Shown here: positions 17,739 through 26,630 of the stretch, one piece after another
Position numbering within the stretch: the first letter of the stretch is position 1
Layout: every line of letters starts with the position of its first letter
DNA from: Formosa agariphila KMM 3901
Lineage (GTDB): Bacteria; Bacteroidota; Bacteroidia; Flavobacteriales; Flavobacteriaceae
Direction of reading: 5' to 3'
DNA: 64,000 bases
Assembly: GCF_000723205.1 (NCBI RefSeq)
Contig: NZ_HG315671.1
Location: 841,351 to 905,350, forward strand
The notes under the pieces: model-generated
Seen by the model: the letters and a program-made list of their open reading frames with translations, nothing else
Told to the model about the DNA's origin: nothing
Databases searched by the model: none
Translations under genes and position numbers: made by a program

Positions 17739-18902
17739 ATGCCAAAGATTTTAATTATTGAAGATGAAGCAGCCATCCGTAGAGTGTTGGTTAAAATTTT
17801 ATCAGAAGAAAATGATACCTACGAGTTGGAAGAAGCTGAAGATGGATTAGTAGGTATAGAAAAAATTAAAAAAGAGGATTATGATTTAGTGTTGTGTGAC
17901 ATTAAAATGCCAAAAATGGATGGGGTAGAAGTTTTAGAAGCAACAAAACTTTTAAAACCAGAAATACCTATGGTCATGATTTCTGGTCATGGCGATTTAG
18001 ACACAGCTGTGCAAACCATGCGTTTAGGTGCCTTTGATTATATATCGAAACCACCAGATTTAAACCGATTATTAAATACGGTTAGAAATGCCTTAGACCG
18101 AAAGGAACTTGTGGTTCAAAATAAAATTCTTAAAACTAAAATCAGCAAGAATTATCAAATGATTGGTGAAAGTCCAGCCATAGCAGATATTAAAGATATT
18201 ATTGAAAAAGTAGCACCTACAGAAGCTCGTGTATTAATTACAGGTGCTAATGGTACAGGTAAAGAACTTGTAGCACATTGGTTACATCAAAAAAGCGAAC
18301 GTGCTGGCGGTCCAATGATAGAAGTTAACTGTGCTGCGATACCAAGCGAATTAATAGAAAGTGAATTGTTTGGTCATGTTAAAGGGGCTTTTACTAGTGC
18401 GAATAAAGACCGTGCAGGAAAGTTTGAAGCCGCTAATGGAGGAACCATTTTTCTAGATGAAATAGGAGACATGAGTTTATCTGCTCAAGCAAAGGTATTG
18501 CGTGCGCTTCAAGAAAATCGTGTGCAACGTGTAGGTAGCGATAAAGATATAAAAGTAGATGTGCGTGTAATTGCTGCAACAAATAAGGATCTTAAAAAGG
18601 AAATAGAAGAGGGGCGTTTTAGAGAAGATTTATACCACAGGTTAGCAGTGATTTTAATTCAGGTACCGGCCTTAAACGATAGACGTGACGATATTCCGTT
18701 ATTAGTCGAATATTTTTCAAACAAAATTGCAAACGAACAAGGCACGGCAAATAAGGCTTTTTCTGAAGATGCTTTAGCATTATTAAAGTCTTACGATTGG
18801 TCTGGAAATATCCGTGAACTTCGTAATGTGGTGGAACGTTTAATTATTTTAAGTGGCGCTACAGTTGAAGAAAACGATGTAAAATTATACGCTACTAAAT
18901 AA
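17739..18902 (+). CDS. Sigma-54-type (NtrC-like) response regulator lacking a DNA-binding tail
   Basis: A 387-residue regulator. The receiver domain has phosphoacceptor Asp54 (LVLCDIKMPKMDG) and conserved Lys104. The AAA+ domain has Walker A GANGTGKE (169-176) and Walker B IFLDEIGDM (Asp240, Glu241), with the R-finger region FREDLYHRL. The sigma-54 contact loop reads GAFTSA (216-221), not the consensus GAFTGA. The chain ends just after RELRNVVERLIILSGA, so the usual C-terminal Fis-type helix-turn-helix is absent. No histidine kinase is adjacent. It may act from solution or through a partner. Confidence 0.9.
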   Translation: MPKILIIEDEAAIRRVLVKILSEENDTYELEEAEDGLVGIEKIKKEDYDLVLCDIKMPKMDGVEVLEATKLLKPEIPMVMISGHGDLDTAVQTMRLGAFDYISKPPDLNRLLNTVRNALDRKELVVQNKILKTKISKNYQMIGESPAIADIKDIIEKVAPTEARVLITGANGTGKELVAHWLHQKSERAGGPMIEVNCAAIPSELIESELFGHVKGAFTSANKDRAGKFEAANGGTIFLDEIGDMSLSAQAKVLRALQENRVQRVGSDKDIKVDVRVIAATNKDLKKEIEEGRFREDLYHRLAVILIQVPALNDRRDDIPLLVEYFSNKIANEQGTANKAFSEDALALLKSYDWSGNIRELRNVVERLIILSGATVEENDVKLYATK

Positions 18903-18921
18903 GGACATTAGTAGCTTATCG

Positions 18922-18962
18922 AAAGAGGCTCTTAGCAATATGCTTGGAGCCTCTTTTTTTTT
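18922..18962 (+). terminator. Intrinsic terminator
   Basis: The hairpin AAAGAGGCTC / GAGCCTCTTT is followed by eight or more T residues, 20 bases after the response-regulator stop. Confidence 0.87.
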
Positions 18963-19139
18963 GTTCCTAAAAATTAAGAATACGGTTTAAATATATAGAT
19001 GATACCCTAGGTTGCCCTTTAAAGCTATTGATATTGCTCAAAAAATCGTTAAAAAATCAACAAAACAAATCAAATGTGCCATTAATAAAAATCATTTTTG
19101 TTTTTTAGTAGTATTAAATTTCTAAAGCAGACTCTTATT

Positions 19140-20018
19140 ATGAAAGACATTCACATTAAAGATTTTAAAATTGATTCTAAAATAAATATTAAAGACCTAA
19201 ATACTAAGGTTGATTTGGATGCTTCCGAAAAGAAGATAGAAAAGGAATTAGAAAAAATTAGAGTGAAATTAGGCGACCTTCAGAATACCATGTATGCACA
19301 TGGTAAATATGCAGTTTTGGCATGTTTTCAAGGTATGGATACAGCCGGAAAAGACAGCTTAATACGTGAAGTGTTTAAAGATTTTAATGTTAGAGGTATC
19401 GATTGTCATAGTTTTAAATCGCCAACAGATTTAGAGTTGAAACATGATTATTTGTGGCGTCATTATTTACGATTACCAGCACGTGGTAAATTTGGAATCT
19501 TCAACAGAACACATTATGAGAATGTGTTAGTTACTCGAGTCCATCCAAATTATATATTGAGCGAAAACATCCCTACAGTGAATGACATTTCAGATGTAGA
19601 CGATACGTTTTGGGATACCCGTTTTAATGAAATTAATAATTTCGAGCGTACAATTTCTAACAGTGGGACAATTATTTTTAAATTCTTTCTTAACCTGTCT
19701 AAAGACGAACAACGCGACAGATTAATTCGTCGATTAGACAAGAAAAGCAAAAACTGGAAGTTTTCATCAGACGATTTAAAAGAACGTGCCTTATGGGATA
19801 GTTATCAATCCTGCTACGAAGATGCCATAAATAGAACGTCGACCACAAATGCACCTTGGTATAATATTCCTGCCGATAATAAACCTGCAGCGCGTTTAAT
19901 TGTAGCCACTATTCTTTATAATACGCTTAAAGAATATCATGATATTCAAGAACCAGAACTCGATGCAGAAACAGAATCGCATATAGAAACATATAAAAAA
20001 CAATTACTAAGCGAGTAG
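19140..20018 (+). CDS. Polyphosphate kinase 2 family protein
   Basis: A 292-residue PPK2 with a P-loop fold: Walker A FQGMDTAGKDS, the lid/Walker B region FGIFNRTHYENVLVTRVHP, and LSKDEQRDRLIRRLDKKSKNWKF. PPK2 enzymes transfer phosphate between polyphosphate and nucleotides. The single-domain length and the RLPARGKFGIFNRTHYE pattern fit the group acting on AMP/ADP, but the class is an inference. The start is the ATG at 19140; an upstream frame-compatible ATG at 19098 would add an unusual hydrophobic N-terminus. Confidence 0.9.
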   Translation: MKDIHIKDFKIDSKINIKDLNTKVDLDASEKKIEKELEKIRVKLGDLQNTMYAHGKYAVLACFQGMDTAGKDSLIREVFKDFNVRGIDCHSFKSPTDLELKHDYLWRHYLRLPARGKFGIFNRTHYENVLVTRVHPNYILSENIPTVNDISDVDDTFWDTRFNEINNFERTISNSGTIIFKFFLNLSKDEQRDRLIRRLDKKSKNWKFSSDDLKERALWDSYQSCYEDAINRTSTTNAPWYNIPADNKPAARLIVATILYNTLKEYHDIQEPELDAETESHIETYKKQLLSE

Positions 20019-20061
20019 TATTTTCTATGAGCTAATTAATATTATACCCCTTAAATTATTT

Positions 20062-21432
20062 ATGAAAAACATAATTATCTTAATTGCCTTATGTTTAGGT
20101 AGTCACATCTTCGCTCAATCTGATGAAGATATATTAAAACAAATTTACAAATCGGCTTTAGTAGAGGGTAAAAGCTATTCTTGGTTAGAAACATTATCTA
20201 TAGATATTGGCGGCCGCTTGTCGGGATCATTAAATGCAGAACGTGCGGTAGAATGGGGAAAAGCTGAATTAGATTCTTTAGGATTAGATAAGGTTTGGTT
20301 ACAACCTGTTATGGTGCCAAAATGGGTGAGAGGTGCTAAAGAATTTGCGTATATAAAAGCCAGTAGTGGAGAAACTACAAATGTGAATATATGTGCATTA
20401 GGAGGTTCTGTATCTACTAATCCATTAGGACTTACTGCTAAAGTTATAGAGGTTAAAGATTTTGAAGAATTAAAGCGTTTAGGGGAAGCCGAAGTAAAAG
20501 GTAAAATAGTATTTTATAACCGTCCGATGCAACCCGATTTAATAAATACGTTCGAGGCATATGGTGGTTGTGTTGACCAACGTTATATGGGAGCTGTAGA
20601 AGCAGCTAAATATGGAGCAGCAGGTGTTATTGTAAGATCTATGACGTTAAGTTTAGACGATATGCCTCATGCAGGAAGTATGACTTATGGAGATTTACAA
20701 GTGTCGGATCGTATTCCTTCTGCAGCAATTAGTACCAAAGATGCCAATCTATTAAGTAGTATGTTGCATTTAGATAAAAACTTAGAGTTTTATTTTAAGC
20801 AAAATTGTAAACAATTAAAAGATGTTAAATCTTACAATGTTATAGGTGAGATTACGGGGTCTCAATTTCCTAATGATTACATTATTGTAGGTGGACATTT
20901 AGATTCTTGGGATTTAGGAGATGGTTCTCACGACGATGGTGCAGGAATTGTACAATCTATGGAAGTGCTCCGATTGTTTAAAACATTAAAAATTAAACCA
21001 AAACACAGTATTCGCGTAGTCATGTTTATGAATGAAGAAAATGGTTTAAGAGGTGCAACCGAATATGCAAAAGTAGCAACAACGAATGGCGAAAATCACA
21101 TCATGTCTTTAGAAAGTGATTCTGGCGGATTTACTCCAAGAGGATTTTCTTTCGATTGTAGTGATGCAACTTTTAATAAGGTATTAAGTTGGAAGCCTTT
21201 ATTTAAACCATATTTAATTCATTATTTCGAAAAAGGTGGGTCTGGAGCAGATGTAGGACCTTTAAAAAACGATACCAATGTAACGGCAGGTTTACGACCA
21301 GATTCTCAACGTTATTTTGATCATCATCATTCGGCTAGCGATACTTTCGATGCCGTAAATAAAAGAGAGTTAGAATTAGGTGCGGCATCTATGGCTTCAC
21401 TTGTTTATTTGTTCGACAAACACGGAATCTAA
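20062..21432 (+). CDS. M28 family metallopeptidase with PA domain, exported
   Basis: A 456-residue secreted zinc aminopeptidase/carboxypeptidase Q-like protein. Signal peptide MKNIIILIALCLGSHIFAQ. A protease-associated segment spans about 115-210 (VKGKIVFYNRPMQ; AAKYGAAGVIVRSM). The di-zinc peptidase has GGHLDSWDLGDGSHDDGAG (His/Asp ligands), the catalytic MNEENGLRGA and LESDSGGF, and the late ligand HHHSASDTFD. It probably cleaves peptides in the periplasm or outside. It is followed by the exported DinB-like gene after 20 bp, likely as an operon. Confidence 0.93.
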   Translation: MKNIIILIALCLGSHIFAQSDEDILKQIYKSALVEGKSYSWLETLSIDIGGRLSGSLNAERAVEWGKAELDSLGLDKVWLQPVMVPKWVRGAKEFAYIKASSGETTNVNICALGGSVSTNPLGLTAKVIEVKDFEELKRLGEAEVKGKIVFYNRPMQPDLINTFEAYGGCVDQRYMGAVEAAKYGAAGVIVRSMTLSLDDMPHAGSMTYGDLQVSDRIPSAAISTKDANLLSSMLHLDKNLEFYFKQNCKQLKDVKSYNVIGEITGSQFPNDYIIVGGHLDSWDLGDGSHDDGAGIVQSMEVLRLFKTLKIKPKHSIRVVMFMNEENGLRGATEYAKVATTNGENHIMSLESDSGGFTPRGFSFDCSDATFNKVLSWKPLFKPYLIHYFEKGGSGADVGPLKNDTNVTAGLRPDSQRYFDHHHSASDTFDAVNKRELELGAASMASLVYLFDKHGI

Positions 21433-21452
21433 TCTCTAAATACATTTAAAAA

Positions 21453-22037
21453 TTGAAAATATTTTTTTCACTTAGCTTGTTATTTTTTACCATGACCCTT
21501 ACTGCACAACAAACTCAAGAGTTACTATATTACGAAATTCCGGAATATCCAGAAACCTATACCGCTGGTACTGTGGTGGGGCGTTCTATAGATGCCCTAG
21601 GATTTCGATTCTATTGGGCTACAGAAGGATTAACTACAACAGATTTAGAATATAAATTGAATGAAGATGGACGTTCTACTTTAGAAACAATTACTCACAT
21701 TCATGACCTTTCAACTATTCTTAGAGATGCCGCTTTACAAGTGCCTCACATTAAAGAAACTTTAAAAAAGCCATTAACTTATTTAGAATTAAGAACACAA
21801 ACCTTAATGAATTTAAAAACGGCTGCCGATTTGTTTAAAGAAGCTAAAGATTTAGAACAGTATAGTTTAATTTTTCAAAGTCCAACTGGTGTAAGAACTG
21901 TTCCTTTCTGGAATGCTATTAACGGTCCTATTGAAGATTCTGTATGGCACTGTGGACAGATAGCATCATTTAGAAGAGTGACAGGAAATCCTTTAAATTC
22001 TAATGTAAATCATTTTATGGGAACAGTGAGAGAATAA
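21453..22037 (+). CDS. Exported DinB-like protein
   Basis: A 194-residue protein with a signal peptide (MKIFFSLSLLFFTMTLTAQQ). The rest fits a DinB four-helix bundle: THIHDLSTILRDAAL and, at the end, DSVWHCGQIASFRRVTGNP, which supply His residues at the usual metal positions. DinB enzymes are mostly cytoplasmic, so export is unusual. The start is TTG (21453); it begins the signal peptide and no in-frame ATG precedes it. Probably cotranscribed with the M28 peptidase. Confidence 0.78.
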   Translation: MKIFFSLSLLFFTMTLTAQQTQELLYYEIPEYPETYTAGTVVGRSIDALGFRFYWATEGLTTTDLEYKLNEDGRSTLETITHIHDLSTILRDAALQVPHIKETLKKPLTYLELRTQTLMNLKTAADLFKEAKDLEQYSLIFQSPTGVRTVPFWNAINGPIEDSVWHCGQIASFRRVTGNPLNSNVNHFMGTVRE

Positions 22038-22080
22038 TCTATTTTTAGTATAAAGAATACAACGTTAAACACGCGTATAC

Positions 22081-22118
22081 ATAAAGCGCCCTTGAAACTA
22101 TTTTCAAGGGCGCTTTAT
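22081..22118. terminator. Strong bidirectional hairpin terminator
   Basis: A perfect 17-bp stem (ATAAAGCGCCCTTGAAA / TTTCAAGGGCGCTTTAT) with a four-to-five-base loop follows the peptidase operon. The exit is T-rich but not a pure U-run. Confidence 0.75.
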
Positions 22119-22532
22119 GTTTTAAAATTTAAGAATGTAAGTTTATTTTAAATCAATTCTCGAAATCGTTAACAGAGTTTTTAAAAAGTAGTCTGTAAGT
22201 GCATTTTTATAGGTAATATAGATGTAAACCATACATGGTTAACGCTGATGTAATTCAGATTTTTATGAATTTAATTTCAACATATTTGTCTTCGTTTTTA
22301 TAGAATAAACAACTGATTGTTATGCGTTTGTCCTCTGTTGTTTCGTCATGTTTTTGGTGTTAATTGTGCTTAGTATTAAAATAGTGGATTACAAATTTTC
22401 TATTTTTTCAAAATACAAACCACCTAACAATAACTTTATATTGAAGTATTTCTACTACAAAAAACGAAATAGTATATTAAAACATTAAATAAACATTATA
22501 AAATTCATTAATTTTACCATTCAATTTTAATA
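22119..22532 (+). other. Long leader/intergenic region before nadA
   Basis: About 415 AT-rich bases with no ORF I can support. The nadA promoter must lie here; TAATTTTA at about 22509 is a partial -7-like match. I did not recognise a riboswitch. Confidence 0.5.
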
Positions 22533-23534
22533 ATGATTATGGATTCTGTAAAAGAAAGTATTAAGGAGTTGGGATATATTCCAGTATCGGAAGATGCAAA
22601 GAATATAGATTATGTGGCAGAAATTAAAAAGCTAAAAAAGGAGAAGAATGCCGTCATTTTAGCGCATTATTATCAAGAGCCAGCAATTCAAGATTTGGCA
22701 GATTATGTGGGAGACAGTTTAGGACTGTCTTATAAAGCAGCAGAAACCGATGCTGATTTAATTGTGTTTGCTGGGGTTCATTTTATGGCCGAAACAGCAA
22801 AGATTTTAAATCCGAAGAAAAAGGTAGTTTTACCAGATTTATATGCAGGATGTTCGTTAGCAGATTCTTGTAGTGCTGAAGATTTAGCAACATTCAAGAA
22901 AAAATATCCAGGTCATATTGTTATTACTTATGTCAATACATCGGCAGAAGTTAAAGCTATTAGCGATTTAACTTGTACATCGTCTAACGCTAAAAAGATT
23001 GTTGACTCTGTACCTTTAAATCAACCAATAATATTTGCGCCAGATAGAAATTTAGGAGCTTGGATTCAAAAAGAAACAGGTCGTGATATGGTGTTATGGG
23101 ATGGTGCGTGTATTGTTCACGAGGCATTTTCTATGGATAAACTATTAGCTGTTCATAAAGAAAATCCGAAAGCAAAAATTATTGCTCACCCAGAATCTGA
23201 AGCACATTTATTAAAAATTGCCGAATATGTAGGGTCTACAGCAGGACTTATTAATTATGTGAAAACCAGTCCAGCAAACGAGTTTATTGTGGCTACGGAA
23301 GCAGGTATTTTACATGAAATGCAAAAAGAAGTCCCTAATAAAATTTTAATTCCGGCACCAGCAAAGGAAAATAATACGTGTGCGTGTAGCGAATGTGCTT
23401 ATATGAAAATGAATACACTTCAAAAATTATACATGTGTATAAAGCATGAATTACCAGAAATTCATGTAGACGAAGCTATTCAAAAACAAGCATTAATTCC
23501 TATACAGCGTATGCTAGAAATTTCTTCAAAATAA
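22533..23534 (+). CDS. nadA: Quinolinate synthase
   Basis: A 333-residue [4Fe-4S] enzyme that condenses iminoaspartate with dihydroxyacetone phosphate to quinolinate in de novo NAD synthesis. Seen: [20 protein letters not shown], the cluster-ligand regions [11 protein letters not shown] (Cys107), [11 protein letters not shown] (Cys193) and [14 protein letters not shown] (Cys283-288), and AHPES. Two ATGs (22533 and 22539) are possible starts. nadB follows after two bases, so the two act and are expressed together. Confidence 0.96.
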   Translation: MIMDSVKESIKELGYIPVSEDAKNIDYVAEIKKLKKEKNAVILAHYYQEPAIQDLADYVGDSLGLSYKAAETDADLIVFAGVHFMAETAKILNPKKKVVLPDLYAGCSLADSCSAEDLATFKKKYPGHIVITYVNTSAEVKAISDLTCTSSNAKKIVDSVPLNQPIIFAPDRNLGAWIQKETGRDMVLWDGACIVHEAFSMDKLLAVHKENPKAKIIAHPESEAHLLKIAEYVGSTAGLINYVKTSPANEFIVATEAGILHEMQKEVPNKILIPAPAKENNTCACSECAYMKMNTLQKLYMCIKHELPEIHVDEAIQKQALIPIQRMLEISSK

Positions 23535-23536
23535 GA

Positions 23537-25117
23537 ATGAGTCAACATAATACAGATTACTTAATATTAGGATCGGGAGTAGCTGGTCTTACAACAGCCA
23601 TTCGTTTGGCTAAATCTTTGCCTAATAAAGAAATTTTAGTTGTTACTAAAGCCAATAAAAGTGAATCGAATACCAAATATGCTCAAGGTGGTATTGCTGT
23701 AGTTTGGGATAAATTGGATTCTTTTGAAGACCATATAAAAGATACCATGATTGCAGGAGAGTATCATAACGATCCTGAAGTTGTAAAAATGGTTATTGAA
23801 GAAGCACCAGATTGTATGAGGCAATTAATGTCTTGGGGAGCCGATTTCGATTATGGTGTAGGTGGAGAATTCGACTTAGGAAAAGAAGGCGGACATTCGG
23901 CAAATCGTATTATTCATCATAAAGACATTACGGGTTTAGAAATTGAGCGCACACTTTTAGATCAGGTGGCTAGTTTAGAAAATATAAAAGTTTTACCGTA
24001 TCATTTCGCCATCGATTTAATTACAGATCACCAGTTAAAAGATTCAGAGTTTGAAGAAGGACATAATATTAGGTGTTATGGTGCATATATAATGAACCAA
24101 AAAACCAATGCTATTGAACCTTATATTGCGAATAAAACTATTTTATGTGCAGGAGGAATTGGTCAGGTGTATGCTTCTACAACCAATCCGTTAATCGCTA
24201 CAGGCGATGGAATTGCTATGGCATACCGTGCTTTAGCAAGAATAAAAGATATGGAGTTTGTACAATTTCATCCTACTGCTTTATTCGAGCCAGAACAAAG
24301 TCCTTCGTTTTTAATTTCGGAAGCTGTTCGTGGATTTGGAGCTTATTTGAAAAATAAAAAAGGAGAACGCTTTATGCTTGATATTGATGAGCGTGCCGAA
24401 TTAGCACCGCGCGATATTGTTGCAAGAGCCATAGATAACGAAATTCATACCACAGGTGAGCGTCATGTGTATTTAGATTGTACGCACCTGGATTATGATG
24501 CCTTTATTAAACATTTTCCTAATATTAACGAGAAATGCTTAGGTATAGGAATAGATATTAGAAAACATATGATTCCTGTTGTCCCTGCTTGCCATTACGC
24601 ATGTGGAGGAGTTGAGGTAAACACTAAAGGTGAAACTACTATAGAGGATTTATATGCCGCAGGTGAATGTACGAGTACCGGTTTACATGGTGCAAATCGT
24701 TTGGCTTCGAACTCTTTGTTAGAAGCGTTGGTGTATGCCAACCACATTGCCGACCATATTATAGAACATGTTGATCTTGTTAAGCCTGTTAATGTTAATG
24801 CTCCAGATTGGAACGATGATGGAACATCTACACCAAAAGAACTAATTCTAATTACGCATTACAGAAATACGATTCAGCATATTATGTCCGATTTAGTGGC
24901 CATAGTCAGAACAAACAGTAAGCTAAAAGAAGCTTCTAAACATTTACGTTATGTAGAAGATTCTACACAAGATTTGTATGTGGGGTCTAAATTATCTGTT
25001 CAGATTTGCGAACTGCGTAATTTAAATTCAATTGCAAATTTAATTGTAGAGCAATCTGCAAAACGAAAAACAAATATGGGAGGTTTTTACAATTCCGATT
25101 TAATTGAAGCGGAATAA
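23537..25117 (+). CDS. nadB: L-aspartate oxidase
   Basis: A 526-residue FAD enzyme that oxidises L-aspartate to iminoaspartate, the substrate of NadA. The N-terminal FAD fingerprint is YLILGSGVAGLTTAIRLA. SNTKYAQGGIAVVW, EFVQFHPTALFEP, ACHYACGGVEVNTKGETTIE and LYAAGECTSTGLHGANRLAS follow the fumarate reductase/NadB family. The C-terminal helical domain is present, so the protein is full length. Confidence 0.96.
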   Translation: MSQHNTDYLILGSGVAGLTTAIRLAKSLPNKEILVVTKANKSESNTKYAQGGIAVVWDKLDSFEDHIKDTMIAGEYHNDPEVVKMVIEEAPDCMRQLMSWGADFDYGVGGEFDLGKEGGHSANRIIHHKDITGLEIERTLLDQVASLENIKVLPYHFAIDLITDHQLKDSEFEEGHNIRCYGAYIMNQKTNAIEPYIANKTILCAGGIGQVYASTTNPLIATGDGIAMAYRALARIKDMEFVQFHPTALFEPEQSPSFLISEAVRGFGAYLKNKKGERFMLDIDERAELAPRDIVARAIDNEIHTTGERHVYLDCTHLDYDAFIKHFPNINEKCLGIGIDIRKHMIPVVPACHYACGGVEVNTKGETTIEDLYAAGECTSTGLHGANRLASNSLLEALVYANHIADHIIEHVDLVKPVNVNAPDWNDDGTSTPKELILITHYRNTIQHIMSDLVAIVRTNSKLKEASKHLRYVEDSTQDLYVGSKLSVQICELRNLNSIANLIVEQSAKRKTNMGGFYNSDLIEAE

Positions 25118-25138
25118 ACAATAAAAATTTTCAAAAAA

Positions 25139-25191
25139 ATATCCTGCTAAAATGTACTAGGTTTTACTTAGTTGTTTTAGCAGGATATTCT
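25139..25191 (+). terminator. Intrinsic terminator of nadAB
   Basis: Arms ATATCCTGCTAAAA and TTTTAGCAGGATAT enclose a 22-base loop that can itself pair (ACTAGG/CTTAGT region). It lies 21 bases after the nadB stop. Confidence 0.8.
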
Positions 25192-25207
25192 ATTTAAATC
25201 AGGTTAT

Positions 25208-25242
25208 AAAAAAAGCGTTAACTATACAAGTTAACGCTTTCT
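25208..25242 (-). terminator. Intrinsic terminator of lysA
   Basis: The hairpin AAAGCGTTAACT / AGTTAACGCTTT has its U-run on the minus strand, directly after the lysA stop. Confidence 0.87.
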
Positions 25243-25245
25243 AAT

Positions 25246-26451
25246 TTATAAAGTGACTTCGATTTGATTTTTTATAATGTCCTCGAAAGTTTCTCTTTCT
25301 CTAATTAATAAGGCTTTGTCTTTATGCCAAAGTACTTCGGCAGGACGAAAACGTGAATTATAGTTAGAAGCCATAGAATAACAATAGGCACCAGCATTTT
25401 GGAATCCAAGGATATCTCCTTCTGTAATTTCATTAATTCTACGGTTGTTTGCAAAAGTGTCTGTTTCACAAATATAACCTACAACAGAGTAAAAACGTTC
25501 GCGACCTTTTGGGTTAGAAATGTTAGTAATAACGTGTTGTGATCCGTAAAGCATCGGACGGATTAAATGGTTAAAACCAGAGTCTATTTGCGCAAATACA
25601 GTAGAAGTAGTTTGCTTTACAGCATTTACTTTTGCTAAAAATACTCCAGATTCACTTACTAAAAATTTTCCTGGCTCGAAACCTAAGGTTAATTCTTTTC
25701 CGTATTCTTTACAAAATTCGTTAAAACGCTTTGTTAGTTTAGTTCCGAATTCTTCAATGTTTGTTTCAATATCCCCTTTAGAATAAGGTACTTTAAAACC
25801 AGAACCGAAATCTAAAAAGTCTAAGTCTTTAAAATGTTTAGCTGTATCGAATAAAATTTCACTAGCATATAAAAAGACATCGATATCTAAAATATCACTA
25901 CCTGTATGCATGTGTATTCCGTTAATATGCATGCCTGTATTTTCTACAATTCTTAAAATATGTGGAATTTGATGTACAGAGATTCCAAATTTAGAATCGA
26001 TGTGTCCTACAGAGATATTAGCATTTCCTCCAGCCATAACATGCGGATTAATACGAATACAAACAGGAACTTTAGGATGTTTTGTACCGAATTGCTCTAA
26101 AATAGATAAGTTGTCTATATTAATTTGTACGCCTAATTTAGAAGCCTCTTCTATTTCTTCTAAAGACACACCATTTGGAGTAAAGATAATTTGTTCGGCA
26201 GAAAACCCAGCTTTTAATCCCAATTGAACTTCTTGAATAGACACAGTATCTAATCCGGCACCAAGGTTTTTCATTAATTTCAAAATCGAAATATTAGATA
26301 ACGCTTTTACGGCATAGTTCACTTTTAGCTGTTTCACCTTATTAAATGCAGATGTTAAACGTTTATACTGAGACACTATTTTTTCAGAGTCGTACACATA
26401 CACCGGACTTCCAAAGTCGTTTGCAATTTTTAATAAAGTGTTATTATTCAT
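25246..26451 (-). CDS. lysA: Diaminopimelate decarboxylase
   Basis: A 401-residue fold-type III PLP enzyme that converts meso-diaminopimelate to L-lysine. PLP lysine in VNYAVKALSNISILKLM, HIDSKFGIS, GIHMHTGSDI (phosphate and substrate contacts), FGSGFKVPY, GFEPGKFLVSESG and the C-terminal CETDTF / NAGAYCYSMASNYNSR motif. It is monocistronic with its own terminator. Confidence 0.95.
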   Translation of the reverse strand: MNNNTLLKIANDFGSPVYVYDSEKIVSQYKRLTSAFNKVKQLKVNYAVKALSNISILKLMKNLGAGLDTVSIQEVQLGLKAGFSAEQIIFTPNGVSLEEIEEASKLGVQINIDNLSILEQFGTKHPKVPVCIRINPHVMAGGNANISVGHIDSKFGISVHQIPHILRIVENTGMHINGIHMHTGSDILDIDVFLYASEILFDTAKHFKDLDFLDFGSGFKVPYSKGDIETNIEEFGTKLTKRFNEFCKEYGKELTLGFEPGKFLVSESGVFLAKVNAVKQTTSTVFAQIDSGFNHLIRPMLYGSQHVITNISNPKGRERFYSVVGYICETDTFANNRRINEITEGDILGFQNAGAYCYSMASNYNSRFRPAEVLWHKDKALLIRERETFEDIIKNQIEVTL

Positions 26452-26474
26452 TTTATGATAAATTAAATTCGCCG

Positions 26475-26482
26475 CAAATCTA
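26475..26482 (-). promoter_or_regulatory. Putative -7 element of lysA
   Basis: On the minus strand this reads TAGATTTG, an exact TAnnTTTG match, 24 bases before the lysA ATG. A good -33 TTG at the expected distance was not found. Confidence 0.45.
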
Positions 26483-26576
26483 TAAAGTTTTTGTCAGTTT
26501 AATACCTATTATTTGTCAAAAAAATAAAGAAAAGAATAGAGAATTAATAATATCTAATATTAGATGGTAAAAAATA

Positions 26577-26607
26577 TTGGTTAAAACCTAAGGGTTGTTT
26601 ACATTTG
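26577..26607 (+). promoter_or_regulatory. Bacteroidetes-type promoter of sucC
   Basis: TTG at 26577 and TACATTTG at 26600-26607, 20 bases apart, exactly match the Bacteroidetes housekeeping promoter. The sucC start is 24 bases downstream. Confidence 0.72.
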
Positions 26608-26630
26608 TGAGGCAATAAATTAAAATACCA

